The translations under genes and the position numbers were made by a program. A stretch of 64,000 bases of DNA from contig CANLAD010000001.1 of the NCBI GenBank assembly GCA_947488755.1, positions 1,688,247-1,752,246 on the forward strand, written 5' to 3'. The notes under the pieces are model-generated. The model was not told the origin of the DNA and searched no databases. It saw only the letters and a program-made list of their open reading frames with translations. This DNA is from an uncultured Erythrobacter sp. (GTDB lineage: Bacteria; Pseudomonadota; Alphaproteobacteria; Sphingomonadales; Sphingomonadaceae). Of the stretch, positions 9,675 to 18,240 are shown piece after piece. Each line of letters begins with the position of its first letter. The first letter of the stretch is position 1.

Positions 9675-9718
9675 AAACGCCGGGCCTTGCCGACCAGCAA
9701 GGCCCGGCGTTTTCGTTT
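9675..9718 (+). terminator. Intrinsic terminator after the autotransporter gene
   Basis: A 16-bp perfect stem (9675-9690 with 9697-9712) with a 6-nt loop is followed by TCGTTT. Left arm AAACGCCGGGCCTTGC. Because the stem starts with AAA it may also stop the convergent TspO-like gene. Confidence 0.85.
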
Positions 9719-9724
9719 GATCGC

Positions 9725-10522
9725 TCAGACGCCGAGCCAGTGTCCGCGATCCTCCGGCTTGCGCAGCCCGGCGATCATCGCGACCACCACCGCCAGCCCT
9801 GAAAAGATGCAGGCTCCGGCGATCGACTGCGCTTCCTGACCGCCGCGGAAATAGATCGCGAGCAGGGCCCAGCAGAATACCAGCGCATACCAGGGATTGC
9901 CGCGCGAACGGTACGTCGCGAGGGCGGCAATTATGCCGCCGATTGCAACCATGATCGCGGCGGCGAGTGGAGCGGTGGCATCGCCGCCAGCGACCCCGTG
10001 ATACACAAGCGTAGCCGAGATATTGACGATGCTCGCTGCAGTAAGCCATGCTGCCAGCGCGCTTAATGCGAGTGCGGCGAACCAGCGCTCCTGCGAAGAC
10101 AAAGTCGGCGCCCGTACGAGCGCCCGCAGACAAATTAGCAATCCGACCAACGAAACCAGGATGATGATCGCGGAAATTGCGGTCAGGTTCGCGAATTGGG
10201 TGTAGATTGCCCACACGCCCTGCGCGGCGAGCGCAATTGCGGCGGGCCAGGCGATCCGATCAAGCAGAGCGTTCGTACTTTGCGAGGGCAGCGCTTGCCA
10301 GATTGCGAAGACCGCCGATCCGAAAAACAGCGGCCCCCAGATTGCAAACGCCCATCCCGAAGGGGTGATGAGCGTCCGCACGCTGTCCGAACGATTTCCG
10401 ATAGGTTCACCAAAACCTAGCTGCGGCAGGAATGTCGCTCCGATTTGCACGACCACCGCAAGGATGACGGCAATACGCTGCACAAACGGACGGATGGGGT
10501 GTGATGGGGTCTTCATCATCAT
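9725..10522 (-). CDS. Polytopic membrane protein, TspO/MBR-like
   Basis: 265 residues from ATG 10522 (MMMKTPSHP), with about seven or eight hydrophobic segments. TPSGWAFAIWGPLF and tryptophans near membrane edges resemble long TspO/MBR-related (tryptophan-rich sensory) proteins. Those members are longer than the 160-residue TspO and their ligand is unknown. The open frame continues upstream into the RNase P RNA gene, so that extension is rejected. GAGGG lies about 10 nt before the chosen ATG. Family assignment is by eye and moderate; the membrane topology is clear. Confidence 0.65.
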   Translation of the reverse strand: MMMKTPSHPIRPFVQRIAVILAVVVQIGATFLPQLGFGEPIGNRSDSVRTLITPSGWAFAIWGPLFFGSAVFAIWQALPSQSTNALLDRIAWPAAIALAAQGVWAIYTQFANLTAISAIIILVSLVGLLICLRALVRAPTLSSQERWFAALALSALAAWLTAASIVNISATLVYHGVAGGDATAPLAAAIMVAIGGIIAALATYRSRGNPWYALVFCWALLAIYFRGGQEAQSIAGACIFSGLAVVVAMIAGLRKPEDRGHWLGV

Positions 10523-10605
10523 CGAACGGGTGCCCTCAATCACTGTTCCTCGTATTGCTCCTTCGCAAACCGATACGAACGCACCCGAGGACGGGGCGCA
10601 AACAA

Positions 10606-11021
10606 GCATCAGGGGGCCGCATAAGCCGGGTTCTGTATCCGCGCGCATGGTCCGTTTCCGGCCCGGTCGCGCGGGTGGCAGCCATTCATCTGGGCGGCGC
10701 ATTGCTGCGCACGCTCAAGCAGCCAACCCGGGTCTCTCGGAAGCGAAACGCTCCTGCCCGAATGAACGGGCGCGAGACCCCTATTTGGCCTTGCTCCGGG
10801 TGGGGTTTGCCATGCGGACACTGTTGCCAGCATCCCGGTGCGCTTTTACCGCACCCTTTCACCCTTGCCTGTGCGCCCAAAAGGACGCCATCGGCGGTCT
10901 GCTCTCTGTGGCACTTTCCCTATGGTTGCCCACGGCGGGCGTTACCCGCCACCCTCGTTTCGTGGAGCCCGGACTTTCCTCGCGACCTTGCGATCACGCG
11001 GCTGCCTTGGCCCCCTGATGC
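10606..11021 (-). ncRNA. rnpB: RNase P RNA (type A)
   Basis: Read on the minus strand. The 5' and 3' ends form a perfect 13-bp P1 helix (GCATCAGGGGGCC near 11021 pairs with its complement at 10606-10618). The universally conserved core GAGGAAAGTCCGGGCTCC follows the 5' end, and ACAGAACCCGGCTTA precedes the 3' arm. Length is about 416 nt, normal for type A. It is the ribozyme that matures tRNA 5' ends. A TATAAA element about 10 nt upstream of the predicted 5' end could be the -10 box. Ends are approximate to a few nucleotides. Confidence 0.97.
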
Positions 11022-11072
11022 GTAAGGCGTTTATATCACATCACCGCCGCAGGGAAGCTGAATGGGACGGGT

Positions 11073-11804
11073 TTACCTGTAAGCGCCGCGATCGCGTTCG
11101 AGCAGCAATTGCCACAGGATCGCGCCCAGTTGCGCATCATAGAGACCCGAGATTTTCTCGGGACGCCAGCGCCGCTCGAACGCCTCGATGGCCTTGCGAC
11201 CCTCGGTAATGTCGTAGCCGTAGCGGCCTAGCGCGAGGATAAACGCGCCTTCGTTCGGGAACGGATCACCGCTTTCCAGCTTCGTCGGGCGCGGCAGACA
11301 TAGCCCGTATTCGGCCAGTCGCTCCCACGGGAACAGCTCGCCCGGATCGGTCTTGCGCATCGGCGCGACGTCGGAATGGCCCACAACGTTGGCGCGCGGA
11401 ATGTCATGCTCCTTGACGATCCGTCCAAGCAACGGAACGAGCGCCTCGAACTGGTCTTCCGAGAATTCGCGATAGCCACCTGCATGACCGGGGTGATCGA
11501 GCTCGATCCCGATACTCGCCGAATTTACGTCCTTGTTGCCGCGCCAGTACGACACGCCCGCATGCCATGCACGCTTTGCTTCAGGAACCAGCTGCGTGAC
11601 GACGCCGCGCTCACCAATCAGGTAGTGGGCCGATACGCCTGATGCCGGGTTGGTCAGCTTGCCAAGCGCCGCCTCCACGGGTTGCATTTCAGTGTAGTGC
11701 AGCACCACCATCGTAATCGGCTGATCACGTTCGTCGAAATTAGGCGAGCGAACCACCGCATCGACCAGCTCGCGAACCGTCATGTCGTCAAGTCCGCGGG
11801 TCAT
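11073..11804 (-). CDS. N-acetylmuramoyl-L-alanine amidase (Amidase_2 / AmiD-like)
   Basis: 243 residues. The zinc-amidase fold is shown by VVLHYTEM (zinc His), SAHYLIG, GIELDHPG and GHSDVAP, where the second zinc His and the catalytic region lie. A C-terminal helical module of about 60 residues resembles a peptidoglycan-binding domain. It would cleave the bond between N-acetylmuramic acid and L-alanine in wall turnover or recycling. No signal peptide is visible at the start, which fits a cytoplasmic recycling (AmpD-like) role, although AmiD relatives are periplasmic. It overlaps chpT by 4 nt (ATGA), so the two are translationally coupled. Confidence 0.88.
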   Translation of the reverse strand: MTRGLDDMTVRELVDAVVRSPNFDERDQPITMVVLHYTEMQPVEAALGKLTNPASGVSAHYLIGERGVVTQLVPEAKRAWHAGVSYWRGNKDVNSASIGIELDHPGHAGGYREFSEDQFEALVPLLGRIVKEHDIPRANVVGHSDVAPMRKTDPGELFPWERLAEYGLCLPRPTKLESGDPFPNEGAFILALGRYGYDITEGRKAIEAFERRWRPEKISGLYDAQLGAILWQLLLERDRGAYR

Positions 11805-12454
11805 CCGATCATTCCTTCGGGTTCGGGGATCACCGCGCCCAGCACCAGCACGCCCTTGCTGAGCTTGTATTGCAACCCGCCGCCCAGTTCCTCAGCCACC
11901 AGGGAGATCATGTGCGCAGCGGCGGTCCGGCTGGTGACTTCGCTTTGGTCGAGCTCGCCCTGCAACGCCGCGCCCACGCTTTCGTCGAACGCGATCCGAT
12001 CGCCGGTTGCGCGCGCGACGATCTCTACGTTTCCGTCGCGCCGCTCGGCGCCAAGGTCCAGCGTCCCGCCGCGCACCAGCGCTTCGAGCGCGATATGCGA
12101 AAGGTTGAGCAATACCTTGATCGCGGGCTTTGGCAGCGTCTGTTCTCCGATCGCCCAGTTGAGTTCGACGCGCTTGGCATCGCTCGCAAGCGCGTGAATC
12201 ACGTCCTGCGCTTCCTCGATCGGAACAGCTTCGCCAAAGCCGCCCGCCGCGCCGAATGCGAGACGGAAGAACTTGAGCTTGTCGGTGCTGATCCTGGCGC
12301 TCTGTTCGAGCAGTTCGATGCACCGCTGGCGCATTTCCGGATCCTTCTCGTCCGACAGCAACTCAAGGCCATTCGACAGGGCGCCCACGGGAGAGAGCAT
12401 GTCGTGACACAGCCGCGAACACAGCAGCGCGGCGAGATCGGTTTGCGACGTCAT
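11801..12454 (-). CDS. chpT: Histidine phosphotransferase ChpT
   Basis: 217 residues. The phosphoryl-accepting histidine is H17 in RLCHDMLSPVGAL, within a DHp-like dimerisation helix pair, followed by a degenerate ATPase-like domain that lacks nucleotide motifs. In Caulobacter, ChpT passes phosphate from CckA to CtrA and CpdR and so controls cell cycle and motility. CckA and CtrA are not in this window. The gene overlaps the amidase gene by 4 nt. The upstream 142 nt to the JAMM gene hold no gene. Confidence 0.9.
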   Translation of the reverse strand: MTSQTDLAALLCSRLCHDMLSPVGALSNGLELLSDEKDPEMRQRCIELLEQSARISTDKLKFFRLAFGAAGGFGEAVPIEEAQDVIHALASDAKRVELNWAIGEQTLPKPAIKVLLNLSHIALEALVRGGTLDLGAERRDGNVEIVARATGDRIAFDESVGAALQGELDQSEVTSRTAAAHMISLVAEELGGGLQYKLSKGVLVLGAVIPEPEGMIG

Positions 12455-12596
12455 TCAGGTTTCCAGCGTCTTTTCTGAGCGGGTGTTACACATGTTACAC
12501 GGTCCTAGGGGCAAAAAACGCGCGGTTCCAGCGGCGAGGTCGCATTTACCCCGATGGGGAGGCAGAAGGTCGCATCGTGCATCATCACGGTGGATT

Positions 12597-13028
12597 TTAG
12601 CCGCGCTGCGCGACGTAGGAAAGCGGCTGAAATCCGTCGCAAGCGTCTTCCCAGAACCGCACCGCGCCCTCCGCCGCAATCGCCCATATCCGGCCATCGC
12701 GGGCAGACCGATGCTGGTCGGTTGCGGACGGCACTGCATTGCCACGCGGGTGGGAGTGAAAATAACCGACGACCTGCGCCCCGCCCTTGCGCGCGGTTCT
12801 GTGAGCATCGATCAGGGCCTGCGGGTCAATTTCGAAATGCGCTTCCGGAGATGGATGGACGTTGGTGGTTTCGACGAAGCGGTGGATATGCGCGCCATTG
12901 CCCAGAAGGATACCACAAGCTTCAAGTGGAGAAGCCCCACGCGAAGCGGTCAGCATGGCGGAAATTATACTCTCGCACACGATTACCGGATCCGTTTGTG
13001 CTGAGCTTGTCGAAACACCGTCCTTCAC
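12597..13028 (-). CDS. JAMM/MPN-domain metalloprotease-like protein (Mov34/PAD-1 family)
   Basis: About 143 residues. The JAMM zinc signature is complete: a Glu in EACGILLG, then HSHP followed seven residues later by S-x-x-D (PSATD). Bacterial members cleave isopeptide or C-terminal peptide bonds, for example on sulfur-carrier proteins or cysteine-biosynthesis carriers. No ubiquitin-like partner lies nearby, so the substrate is unknown. The start is uncertain: the ATG at 13028 and the first codons (VSTSSAQT) fall in a dispersed repeat element, and the conserved domain begins only around residue 15. Confidence 0.75.
   Translation of the reverse strand: MKDGVSTSSAQTDPVIVCESIISAMLTASRGASPLEACGILLGNGAHIHRFVETTNVHPSPEAHFEIDPQALIDAHRTARKGGAQVVGYFHSHPRGNAVPSATDQHRSARDGRIWAIAAEGAVRFWEDACDGFQPLSYVAQRG
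12993..13026. repeat. Dispersed REP-like element (CTGAGCTTGTCGAA family)
   Basis: Contains GTGCTGAGCTTGTCGAAACAC, an imperfect hairpin that I recognise as a short interspersed repeat common in sphingomonad and other alphaproteobacterial genomes, usually between genes. Only one copy is seen in this window. It covers the 5' end of the JAMM reading frame and lies just before rluD. Confidence 0.55.
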
Positions 13029-13041
13029 TTAATCCACCGCC

Positions 13042-13989
13042 ATGCCGGAAATGATCGAAGGCACCATTACCGCTCCCGCGCGGCTGGACAAGGCACTGGC
13101 CAACGCCACGGACTTATCCCGCGCCCGGATACAGGCGCTGATCGGGGAGGGGCAGGTTGAGCTGGACGGCAAGCCGACCTTCACACCTTCTGCAAAAGTG
13201 CGGGCAGGCGCAAACTTTCGCATCACCGTTCCCCCCGCCGCCGAAGCCGAGGCGCGGCCGCAGGACATACCGCTCACCATCGCGTTCGAGGATGAGCACC
13301 TCATCGTCATCAACAAGCCTGCAGGCATGGTGGTCCACCCGGCGGCGGGAAACCCCGATGGCACTCTGGTCAACGCGTTACTGCACCACTGCAAGGGCCA
13401 GCTATCGGGCATCGGCGGTGTTGCGCGGCCGGGGATCGTTCACCGCATCGACAAGGACACATCCGGCCTGCTGGTCGTCGCAAAATCGGATGCTGCACAC
13501 GAAGGCCTCGCCGCGCAATTCGCCGCACACAGCGTTCATAGGCGCTATCTCGCGGTTTGCAGCGGGCATCCAAAGCCGATCGAAGGCACGATTTCAGGCC
13601 TGATCGGGCGCAGCGATGCCAATCGAAAGAAAATGGCGGTGCTGGACAGGAATTCCTCTCGCGGCAAACACGCGGTTACACACTACAGGATGCTCGAGCG
13701 ACTAGGTCCGGCGGCGTTGATCGAATGTCGGCTGGAAACCGGGCGCACGCATCAGGTGCGCGTTCACTGCGCGTCAATCGGTCATGCGCTATTAGGAGAC
13801 CCATTGTACGGAAATGCGCCCCGCGCGCTCAAGCCTCTGCTTGCGCAGCTCGGTTTTGCCCGGCAGGCGCTGCATGCGGCGCAATTGGGCTTCGAGCACC
13901 CGATTACGGGCGAAGATCTAAGGTTCGATGCCGATTTACCTGCCGATATGGCGGAACTAATCGACGAACTTGGTCATTCTAATCGATGA
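13042..13989 (+). CDS. rluD: Ribosomal large-subunit pseudouridine synthase, RluD type
   Basis: 315 residues. An N-terminal S4-like RNA-binding domain (about 15-70; RLDKALAN, SRARIQALI) precedes the RluA-type catalytic domain. The catalytic aspartate is D137 in HRIDKDTSG, and NKPAGMVVHP is also diagnostic. RluD isomerises uridines in helix 69 of 23S rRNA. ATG 13042 gives the normal length. It is divergent from the JAMM gene and followed by rpoH on the same strand after 128 nt that contain a promoter-like sequence. Confidence 0.9.
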   Translation: MPEMIEGTITAPARLDKALANATDLSRARIQALIGEGQVELDGKPTFTPSAKVRAGANFRITVPPAAEAEARPQDIPLTIAFEDEHLIVINKPAGMVVHPAAGNPDGTLVNALLHHCKGQLSGIGGVARPGIVHRIDKDTSGLLVVAKSDAAHEGLAAQFAAHSVHRRYLAVCSGHPKPIEGTISGLIGRSDANRKKMAVLDRNSSRGKHAVTHYRMLERLGPAALIECRLETGRTHQVRVHCASIGHALLGDPLYGNAPRALKPLLAQLGFARQALHAAQLGFEHPITGEDLRFDADLPADMAELIDELGHSNR

Positions 13990-14000
13990 AAAGCGCACCT

Positions 14001-14028
14001 TTTTGCCCGAAAGCACCGTATATATAAT
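14001..14028 (+). promoter_or_regulatory. Candidate vegetative promoter of rpoH
   Basis: A perfect TATAAT at 14023-14028 lies 16 nt after TTTTGC (14001-14006), a weak -35. The AT-rich patch stands out in GC-rich DNA and lies upstream of both possible rpoH starts. Confidence 0.45.
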
Positions 14029-14117
14029 ATTCCTACCGATAACCCACGTGGCCCAAAGGCCGGATGCCCATCAGGGGTCCGATACAAGTGGCCGACATTA
14101 GAAAGATTGGGAACATA

Positions 14118-15020
14118 GTGAGCAAAAGCAAGACCACCGTCCCGGCACTCAGCGGCGAGCAGAGCCTCAATCGCTACCTGTCGGAGATCAAGAAGTATCC
14201 CGTGCTGACGGCCGAGCAGGAATATATGCTCGCCAAGCGGTATGCCGAGCACGAAGATCCCGAAGCCGCCGCGCAGCTGGTTTCGAGCCACCTTCGGCTC
14301 GTCGCCAAGATTGCGATGGGTTATCGCGGATACGGCCTGCCGGTCAGCGACCTCATTTCCGAGGGGAATGTGGGCCTGATGCAAGGCGTCAAGAAATTCG
14401 AGCCCGATCGCGGCTTCCGCCTCGCGACCTATGCAATGTGGTGGATCAAGGCGAGCATCCAGGAATTCATCCTGCGTTCGTGGAGCCTTGTGAAGATGGG
14501 CACGACCGCGGCTCAGAAGAAGCTGTTTTTCAACCTGCGCAGGATGAAGAAGCAGCTCGAGGCTTACGAGGACACGGACCTTTCGCCCGACGACGTGACC
14601 AAGATCGCCACCGATCTTGGCGTGCCGGAGCAGGAAGTCGTCAACATGAACCGCCGGATGATGATGGGCGGCGACGGCTCGCTCAACACGCCGATGCGCA
14701 ATGGCGAGGAAGGTTCGGGCGAATGGCAGGACTGGCTGACCGATGATCGCCCCTTGCAGGACGAGACGGTTGCCGACACCGAAGAGGCGCAAGTGCGGCA
14801 TGAAATGCTCGGCGAAGCGATGGAATCGCTCAATGAGCGCGAGCAGCACATTCTGACCGAACGGCGCCTGACGGAAAAGCCGCAGACGCTGGAAGAGCTT
14901 TCGCAGGTTTACGACGTAAGCCGCGAACGCATCCGCCAGATCGAAGTGCGCGCCTTCGAAAAGCTGCAAAAGGCGATGCAGCGGATTGCGGGCGACCGCC
15001 TGCTGCCGGGAGTGGCCTAA
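14118..15020 (+). CDS. rpoH: Heat-shock sigma factor sigma-32
   Basis: 300 residues from the GTG at 14118 (SKSKTTVPALSGEQ), where the family normally starts; an in-frame ATG at 14064 is the alternative. Region 2 includes DLISEGNVGLMQGVKKFEP and ATYAMWWIKASIQEFI. The RpoH box QKKLFFNLR, found only in sigma-32 proteins, is present, as is the region 4 helix-turn-helix (SQVYDVSRERIRQIE). It directs heat-shock transcription, plausibly including clpX, clpP and tig of this window. An intrinsic terminator follows. Confidence 0.95.
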   Translation: MSKSKTTVPALSGEQSLNRYLSEIKKYPVLTAEQEYMLAKRYAEHEDPEAAAQLVSSHLRLVAKIAMGYRGYGLPVSDLISEGNVGLMQGVKKFEPDRGFRLATYAMWWIKASIQEFILRSWSLVKMGTTAAQKKLFFNLRRMKKQLEAYEDTDLSPDDVTKIATDLGVPEQEVVNMNRRMMMGGDGSLNTPMRNGEEGSGEWQDWLTDDRPLQDETVADTEEAQVRHEMLGEAMESLNEREQHILTERRLTEKPQTLEELSQVYDVSRERIRQIEVRAFEKLQKAMQRIAGDRLLPGVA

Positions 15021-15046
15021 GCCACGAACGACTTTCGGACTACCAA

Positions 15047-15078
15047 GACCCTCTCCGGTTCGCGCCGGGGAAGGTTTT
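15047..15078 (+). terminator. Probable intrinsic terminator after rpoH
   Basis: The arms 15047-15058 and 15065-15076 pair with one mismatch and G-U pairs around a 6-nt loop, running into TTTT (15075-15078). Confidence 0.6.
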
Positions 15079-15116
15079 GCTTTGCCGTCATCGGGCGCGC
15101 CCGCTAATCGCCTCTC

Positions 15117-15788
15117 ATGGCTCGCACAATCGCCCGCATCCTCGCGCAGATCCTTCTGTGGTTCGTCGGGTTCAGCCTGCTGCTGGTGATTGTGTTCAAA
15201 TGGCTGCCCGTGCCCGTCACCGCGACGATGCTGATGGACGAAAACGGGATCACCAAGGACTGGGAGCCGCTCGCCGACATTGATCCCAACCTCGTGGCTG
15301 CAGTCATTGCCGCTGAAGACTCCAAGTTCTGCGAGCATTCCGGTTTTGATACCGAGGCAATCGAGAAAGCGCTGGAAGAGCGGCGTCAGGGGGAGCGGCG
15401 GCGCGGAGCCTCAACCATCAGTCAGCAGACCGCCAAGAATGTTTTCCTGTGGCAGGGCGGCGGCTGGTTTCGCAAAGGTCTGGAAGCGTGGTTCACCTTC
15501 TGGATCGAGGCGGTATGGGGCAAAGAGCGGATCATGGAGGTCTATCTCAATGTCGCCGAGACCGGAATCGGCACCTATGGCGCCGAAGCCGGGGCGCAGC
15601 GCTATTTCGGCACATCCGCCGCGCGGCTCAACGCCGATCAGGCGAGCCGCATGGCGGTCGCTCTGCCCAGCCCCAAGACCCGCAGCGTCAAAAATCCCGG
15701 AGGCTGGCTCGCAGGGCACGGCAATACGATCGAAGCACGCATCAGCGTCGTAAAGCGTGACGCGCTGGATGCCTGCGTCTACGAGTAA
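15117..15788 (+). CDS. mtgA: Monofunctional peptidoglycan transglycosylase
   Basis: 223 residues. A single N-terminal membrane helix (about 8-30) is followed by a GT51 domain. The catalytic glutamate is E67 in AAEDSKFCEHSGFD, and the other family motifs are RRGASTISQQTAKNVFLW and KERIMEVYLNVAE. It polymerises lipid II into glycan strands on the periplasmic face and has no transpeptidase domain. It is followed after only 6 nt by the metal exporter gene, so co-transcription is likely. Confidence 0.93.
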   Translation: MARTIARILAQILLWFVGFSLLLVIVFKWLPVPVTATMLMDENGITKDWEPLADIDPNLVAAVIAAEDSKFCEHSGFDTEAIEKALEERRQGERRRGASTISQQTAKNVFLWQGGGWFRKGLEAWFTFWIEAVWGKERIMEVYLNVAETGIGTYGAEAGAQRYFGTSAARLNADQASRMAVALPSPKTRSVKNPGGWLAGHGNTIEARISVVKRDALDACVYE

Positions 15789-15794
15789 GAGCTG

Positions 15795-16706
15795 ATGGGG
15801 CATTCACACGCAGATGACGGCCATTCGCACGCCCACACTCCAGCGGATTTCGGGCGCGCTTTCGCAATAGGGGTCGCGCTCAATTCGGCGTTCGTGGTGG
15901 TCGAGGCGACGTTCGGTTTTCTTTACGGGTCGATGGCGCTCGTAGCAGACGCGGGTCATAACCTGTCCGATGTGCTCGCGCTGTTGCTCGCATGGGGGGC
16001 GAGCATCGCGGCGAAACGACCGGCTTCGGAACGCTATACATACGGCTACAAGAGTTCGACCATCCTGGCGGCGCTCGCCAACGCGATGCTGCTCGCGGTC
16101 GCGATTGGTGCGATCGCATTCGAGACCGTCCAACGCTTGCTAGAACCCACACAGCCGGAAGGTATGGTGATGGTCATCGTTGCGGGGGTCGGGATCGCGA
16201 TCAATGCAGGCACCGCCATGCTCTTCATGGGCGGGCGCGGGGATCTCAACATTCGCGGGGCCTATCTCCACATGGCAGCCGACGCGCTGGTGAGCGCCGG
16301 TGTGGTGCTGGCGGGTCTGGCGATCATTCTAACCGGGCTGTGGTGGATCGACCCGTTGGTCAGCCTTGGCATTATCGTGATGATCGGCTGGGGCACATGG
16401 GGGCTGGCACGCGATTCGCTGCGGATGGGACTGCTAGGCGTGCCGCGCGACATTGACGTTGGCGCAGTGCGCGGCCATTTGGCTTCGCTGGAAGGGGTAC
16501 ATGACGTTCACGATCTGCATATCTGGCCAATGTCGACAAGCGAGACCGCGATGACCGCGCATCTGGTGATGCCCGGCGCCCCCTGCTCCGATGCGTTTCT
16601 GCGCGAAGTCGCCGATGGATTGCAGACCCGGTTCGGGATCGACCACACCACCATCCAGGTGGAGCGCGAACCGCATGGTCACGATCCGTGCGAAACCGGT
16701 TGCTGA
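15795..16706 (+). CDS. Cation diffusion facilitator metal exporter (CzcD/ZitB type)
   Basis: 303 residues with six predicted membrane helices. A His-rich N-terminus (GHSHADDGHSHAH) and another cluster at the C-terminus (EPHGHDPCETGC) suggest metal binding. The transport-site residues are in VADAGHNLSD (helix II, H-x-x-x-D) and HMAADALVS (helix V). It exports Zn2+ or similar ions in exchange for protons. The stop codon overlaps the start of the sigma-factor gene by 1 nt (TGATG). The coupling ties metal export to the sigma/anti-sigma/fasciclin module, though this may be only convenience of layout. Confidence 0.92.
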   Translation: MGHSHADDGHSHAHTPADFGRAFAIGVALNSAFVVVEATFGFLYGSMALVADAGHNLSDVLALLLAWGASIAAKRPASERYTYGYKSSTILAALANAMLLAVAIGAIAFETVQRLLEPTQPEGMVMVIVAGVGIAINAGTAMLFMGGRGDLNIRGAYLHMAADALVSAGVVLAGLAIILTGLWWIDPLVSLGIIVMIGWGTWGLARDSLRMGLLGVPRDIDVGAVRGHLASLEGVHDVHDLHIWPMSTSETAMTAHLVMPGAPCSDAFLREVADGLQTRFGIDHTTIQVEREPHGHDPCETGC

Positions 16707-17293
16707 TGGCGAGCGAGCGAACAAAATCGAGCGATGAGGCACGTGAGGCGCTGCGCGATGCCATGATCCGTCTGGCCGCCGGGGATGAAAGCGCGCTCGA
16801 ACAGATTTATAACGCGACGCGCGTGAAGCTGTTCGGAATATGCTTTCGTATATTGGGCGATAGAAAGGAGGCGGAGGACGCCTTGCAGGACGTGTATGTG
16901 AATCTCTGGCAACGCGCCGACCGCTTCGATCCCGAGCGGGCGAGCCCGATCTCGTGGCTGTCGACCTTTGCCCGCAACCGCGCGGTCGACCGCCTGCGGA
17001 CGGGCAAGGTGCGGGCCGGATCGGTCGCGGTGGACGAGGCGATGCCGCTCCCTGACGAAGCGCCGCTGGCCGACATGCTGCTCGTCGATGCAGAGCGCAA
17101 TGCGCAAATCCACAAATGCATCGAAGAGCTCGATCCGAACACCCGCGAGCATATTCGTTCGGCATTTTTCGATGGCTATACTTATGCGCAGCTCGCTGAG
17201 CGGGCCGACGTGCCGCTCGGCACGATGAAGAGCTGGATTCGCCGCGGACTGATGAAGCTGCGCACCTGCTTCGAAGCGAGCGAGCGATCATGA
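16706..17293 (+). CDS. ECF sigma factor, SigK-like
   Basis: 195 residues from ATG 16706 (MASERTK). Sigma region 2 covers about residues 25-95 (RILGDRKEAEDALQDVYVNLW, then WLSTFARNRAVDRLR). Region 4 covers about 135-190 (DGYTYAQLAERADVPLGTMKSWIRRGL). It has no extra domains. The gene overlaps the exporter gene by 1 nt and the anti-sigma gene by 4 nt (ATGA). The pairing with an RskA-like anti-sigma factor and a fasciclin protein is the layout of the SigK system described in mycobacteria. The inducing signal is unknown. Confidence 0.9.
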   Translation: MASERTKSSDEAREALRDAMIRLAAGDESALEQIYNATRVKLFGICFRILGDRKEAEDALQDVYVNLWQRADRFDPERASPISWLSTFARNRAVDRLRTGKVRAGSVAVDEAMPLPDEAPLADMLLVDAERNAQIHKCIEELDPNTREHIRSAFFDGYTYAQLAERADVPLGTMKSWIRRGLMKLRTCFEASERS

Positions 17294-18087
17294 GCGGCCA
17301 AGAAAACGATACTGACATTCTGCGCGACGACCCGATGATCGCCGCCGAATACGCGCTTGGCCTGCTGGAGGATGAGGAGCTGGATCGCACGCTCGCGAAG
17401 TTCGAGCGCGACGAGGCTTTCGCGTGGCGCCGCGACTGGTGGAACAATTGGTTCTCGCCATGGACTGACGAGATCGTGCCAATGGAGCCCGGGCCCGAAG
17501 TTTGGCAGCGGATCGAGCGCGACATTGCAGCGGCCCCGAGCGCGCGCACATCTGTGCAAAGCGCCGCAACTGCGCCTTCGCATAGCGACAGCGGGCAGGT
17601 CGTGATGCTCGAACGCCGGGTCAGGCGCTGGCAGTGGGCGGCGGGCATTACCTCGGCGGCGGCTGCGTTGTTGCTCGCTGTGTTGCTGTTTACCCCAGGT
17701 GCCGATCCCGTGCCGAGTGACAGTTCTGCCGATACGCCAGCGCTTGCCGTGGCCGATCCGCTGGTTGCCTCCATCCCCGTCGGGGATACCAGGCTGGGCG
17801 TCACCTACCTTCCGGCGACAAGCGAAATGCTGGTCTCGGCATCCGGCCTGACAGGCGACGGTGTGCACGACCACGAATTGTGGGTCGTCCCGGCTGACGG
17901 CGGCGAATTGCAGTCGCTTGGTGTCATCGCTCCGGGTGAAGAGCGCCGTGTCGCTATCCCGCAGAACGCGGCACAGGCGATGGACGCAGGGGTTGAGCTG
18001 GTGCTCACGCGCGAACCTATCGGCGGAAAGCTTGAAGGCGAAGCTGCCGGCCCTGTGGTCGCTCAGGGAAGTCTTTCGCAGGTCTAA
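17290..18087 (+). CDS. RskA-like membrane anti-sigma factor
   Basis: 265 residues. The cytoplasmic N-terminal part (1-115; AAEYALGLLEDEE) resembles the anti-sigma-K domain and lacks a zinc-binding H-x-x-x-C-x-x-C motif. One transmembrane helix lies at about 118-136, and the C-terminal RskA domain (GVTYLP through HELWVVPADG) is periplasmic. It should hold the adjacent sigma factor inactive until site-1/site-2 proteolysis. It overlaps the sigma gene by 4 nt, typical of stoichiometric partners. Confidence 0.88.
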   Translation: MSGQENDTDILRDDPMIAAEYALGLLEDEELDRTLAKFERDEAFAWRRDWWNNWFSPWTDEIVPMEPGPEVWQRIERDIAAAPSARTSVQSAATAPSHSDSGQVVMLERRVRRWQWAAGITSAAAALLLAVLLFTPGADPVPSDSSADTPALAVADPLVASIPVGDTRLGVTYLPATSEMLVSASGLTGDGVHDHELWVVPADGGELQSLGVIAPGEERRVAIPQNAAQAMDAGVELVLTREPIGGKLEGEAAGPVVAQGSLSQV

Positions 18088-18150
18088 TAATCGGGCTGCG
18101 AAATCCTCGCGGCAAAGCTTTCGCGCCGATTAACAAACGAAATTATTCGA

Positions 18151-18178
18151 ACATCTCGCGACATTTTCGCATCCGACA
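18151..18178 (+). promoter_or_regulatory. Candidate SigK-type promoter of the fasciclin gene
   Basis: ACATCT (18151-18156), a 16-nt spacer, then CCGACA (18173-18178). This shares the CATC and CCGA cores with the published mycobacterial SigK elements CCATCC and CCGAAT and has the same spacing. The match is partial, and conservation over this distance is an inference. Confidence 0.35.
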
Positions 18179-18240
18179 TCTGCACGGGGGCGTAGCTCAT
18201 CGTGCAAGATCGGGAGGACTTGCAGCCAATGGAGAAACCA

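Noticed and set aside
10522..10702. Upstream extension of the TspO-like protein
   Set aside because: It would read through the 3' part of the RNase P RNA gene; ATG 10522 has a Shine-Dalgarno-like sequence.
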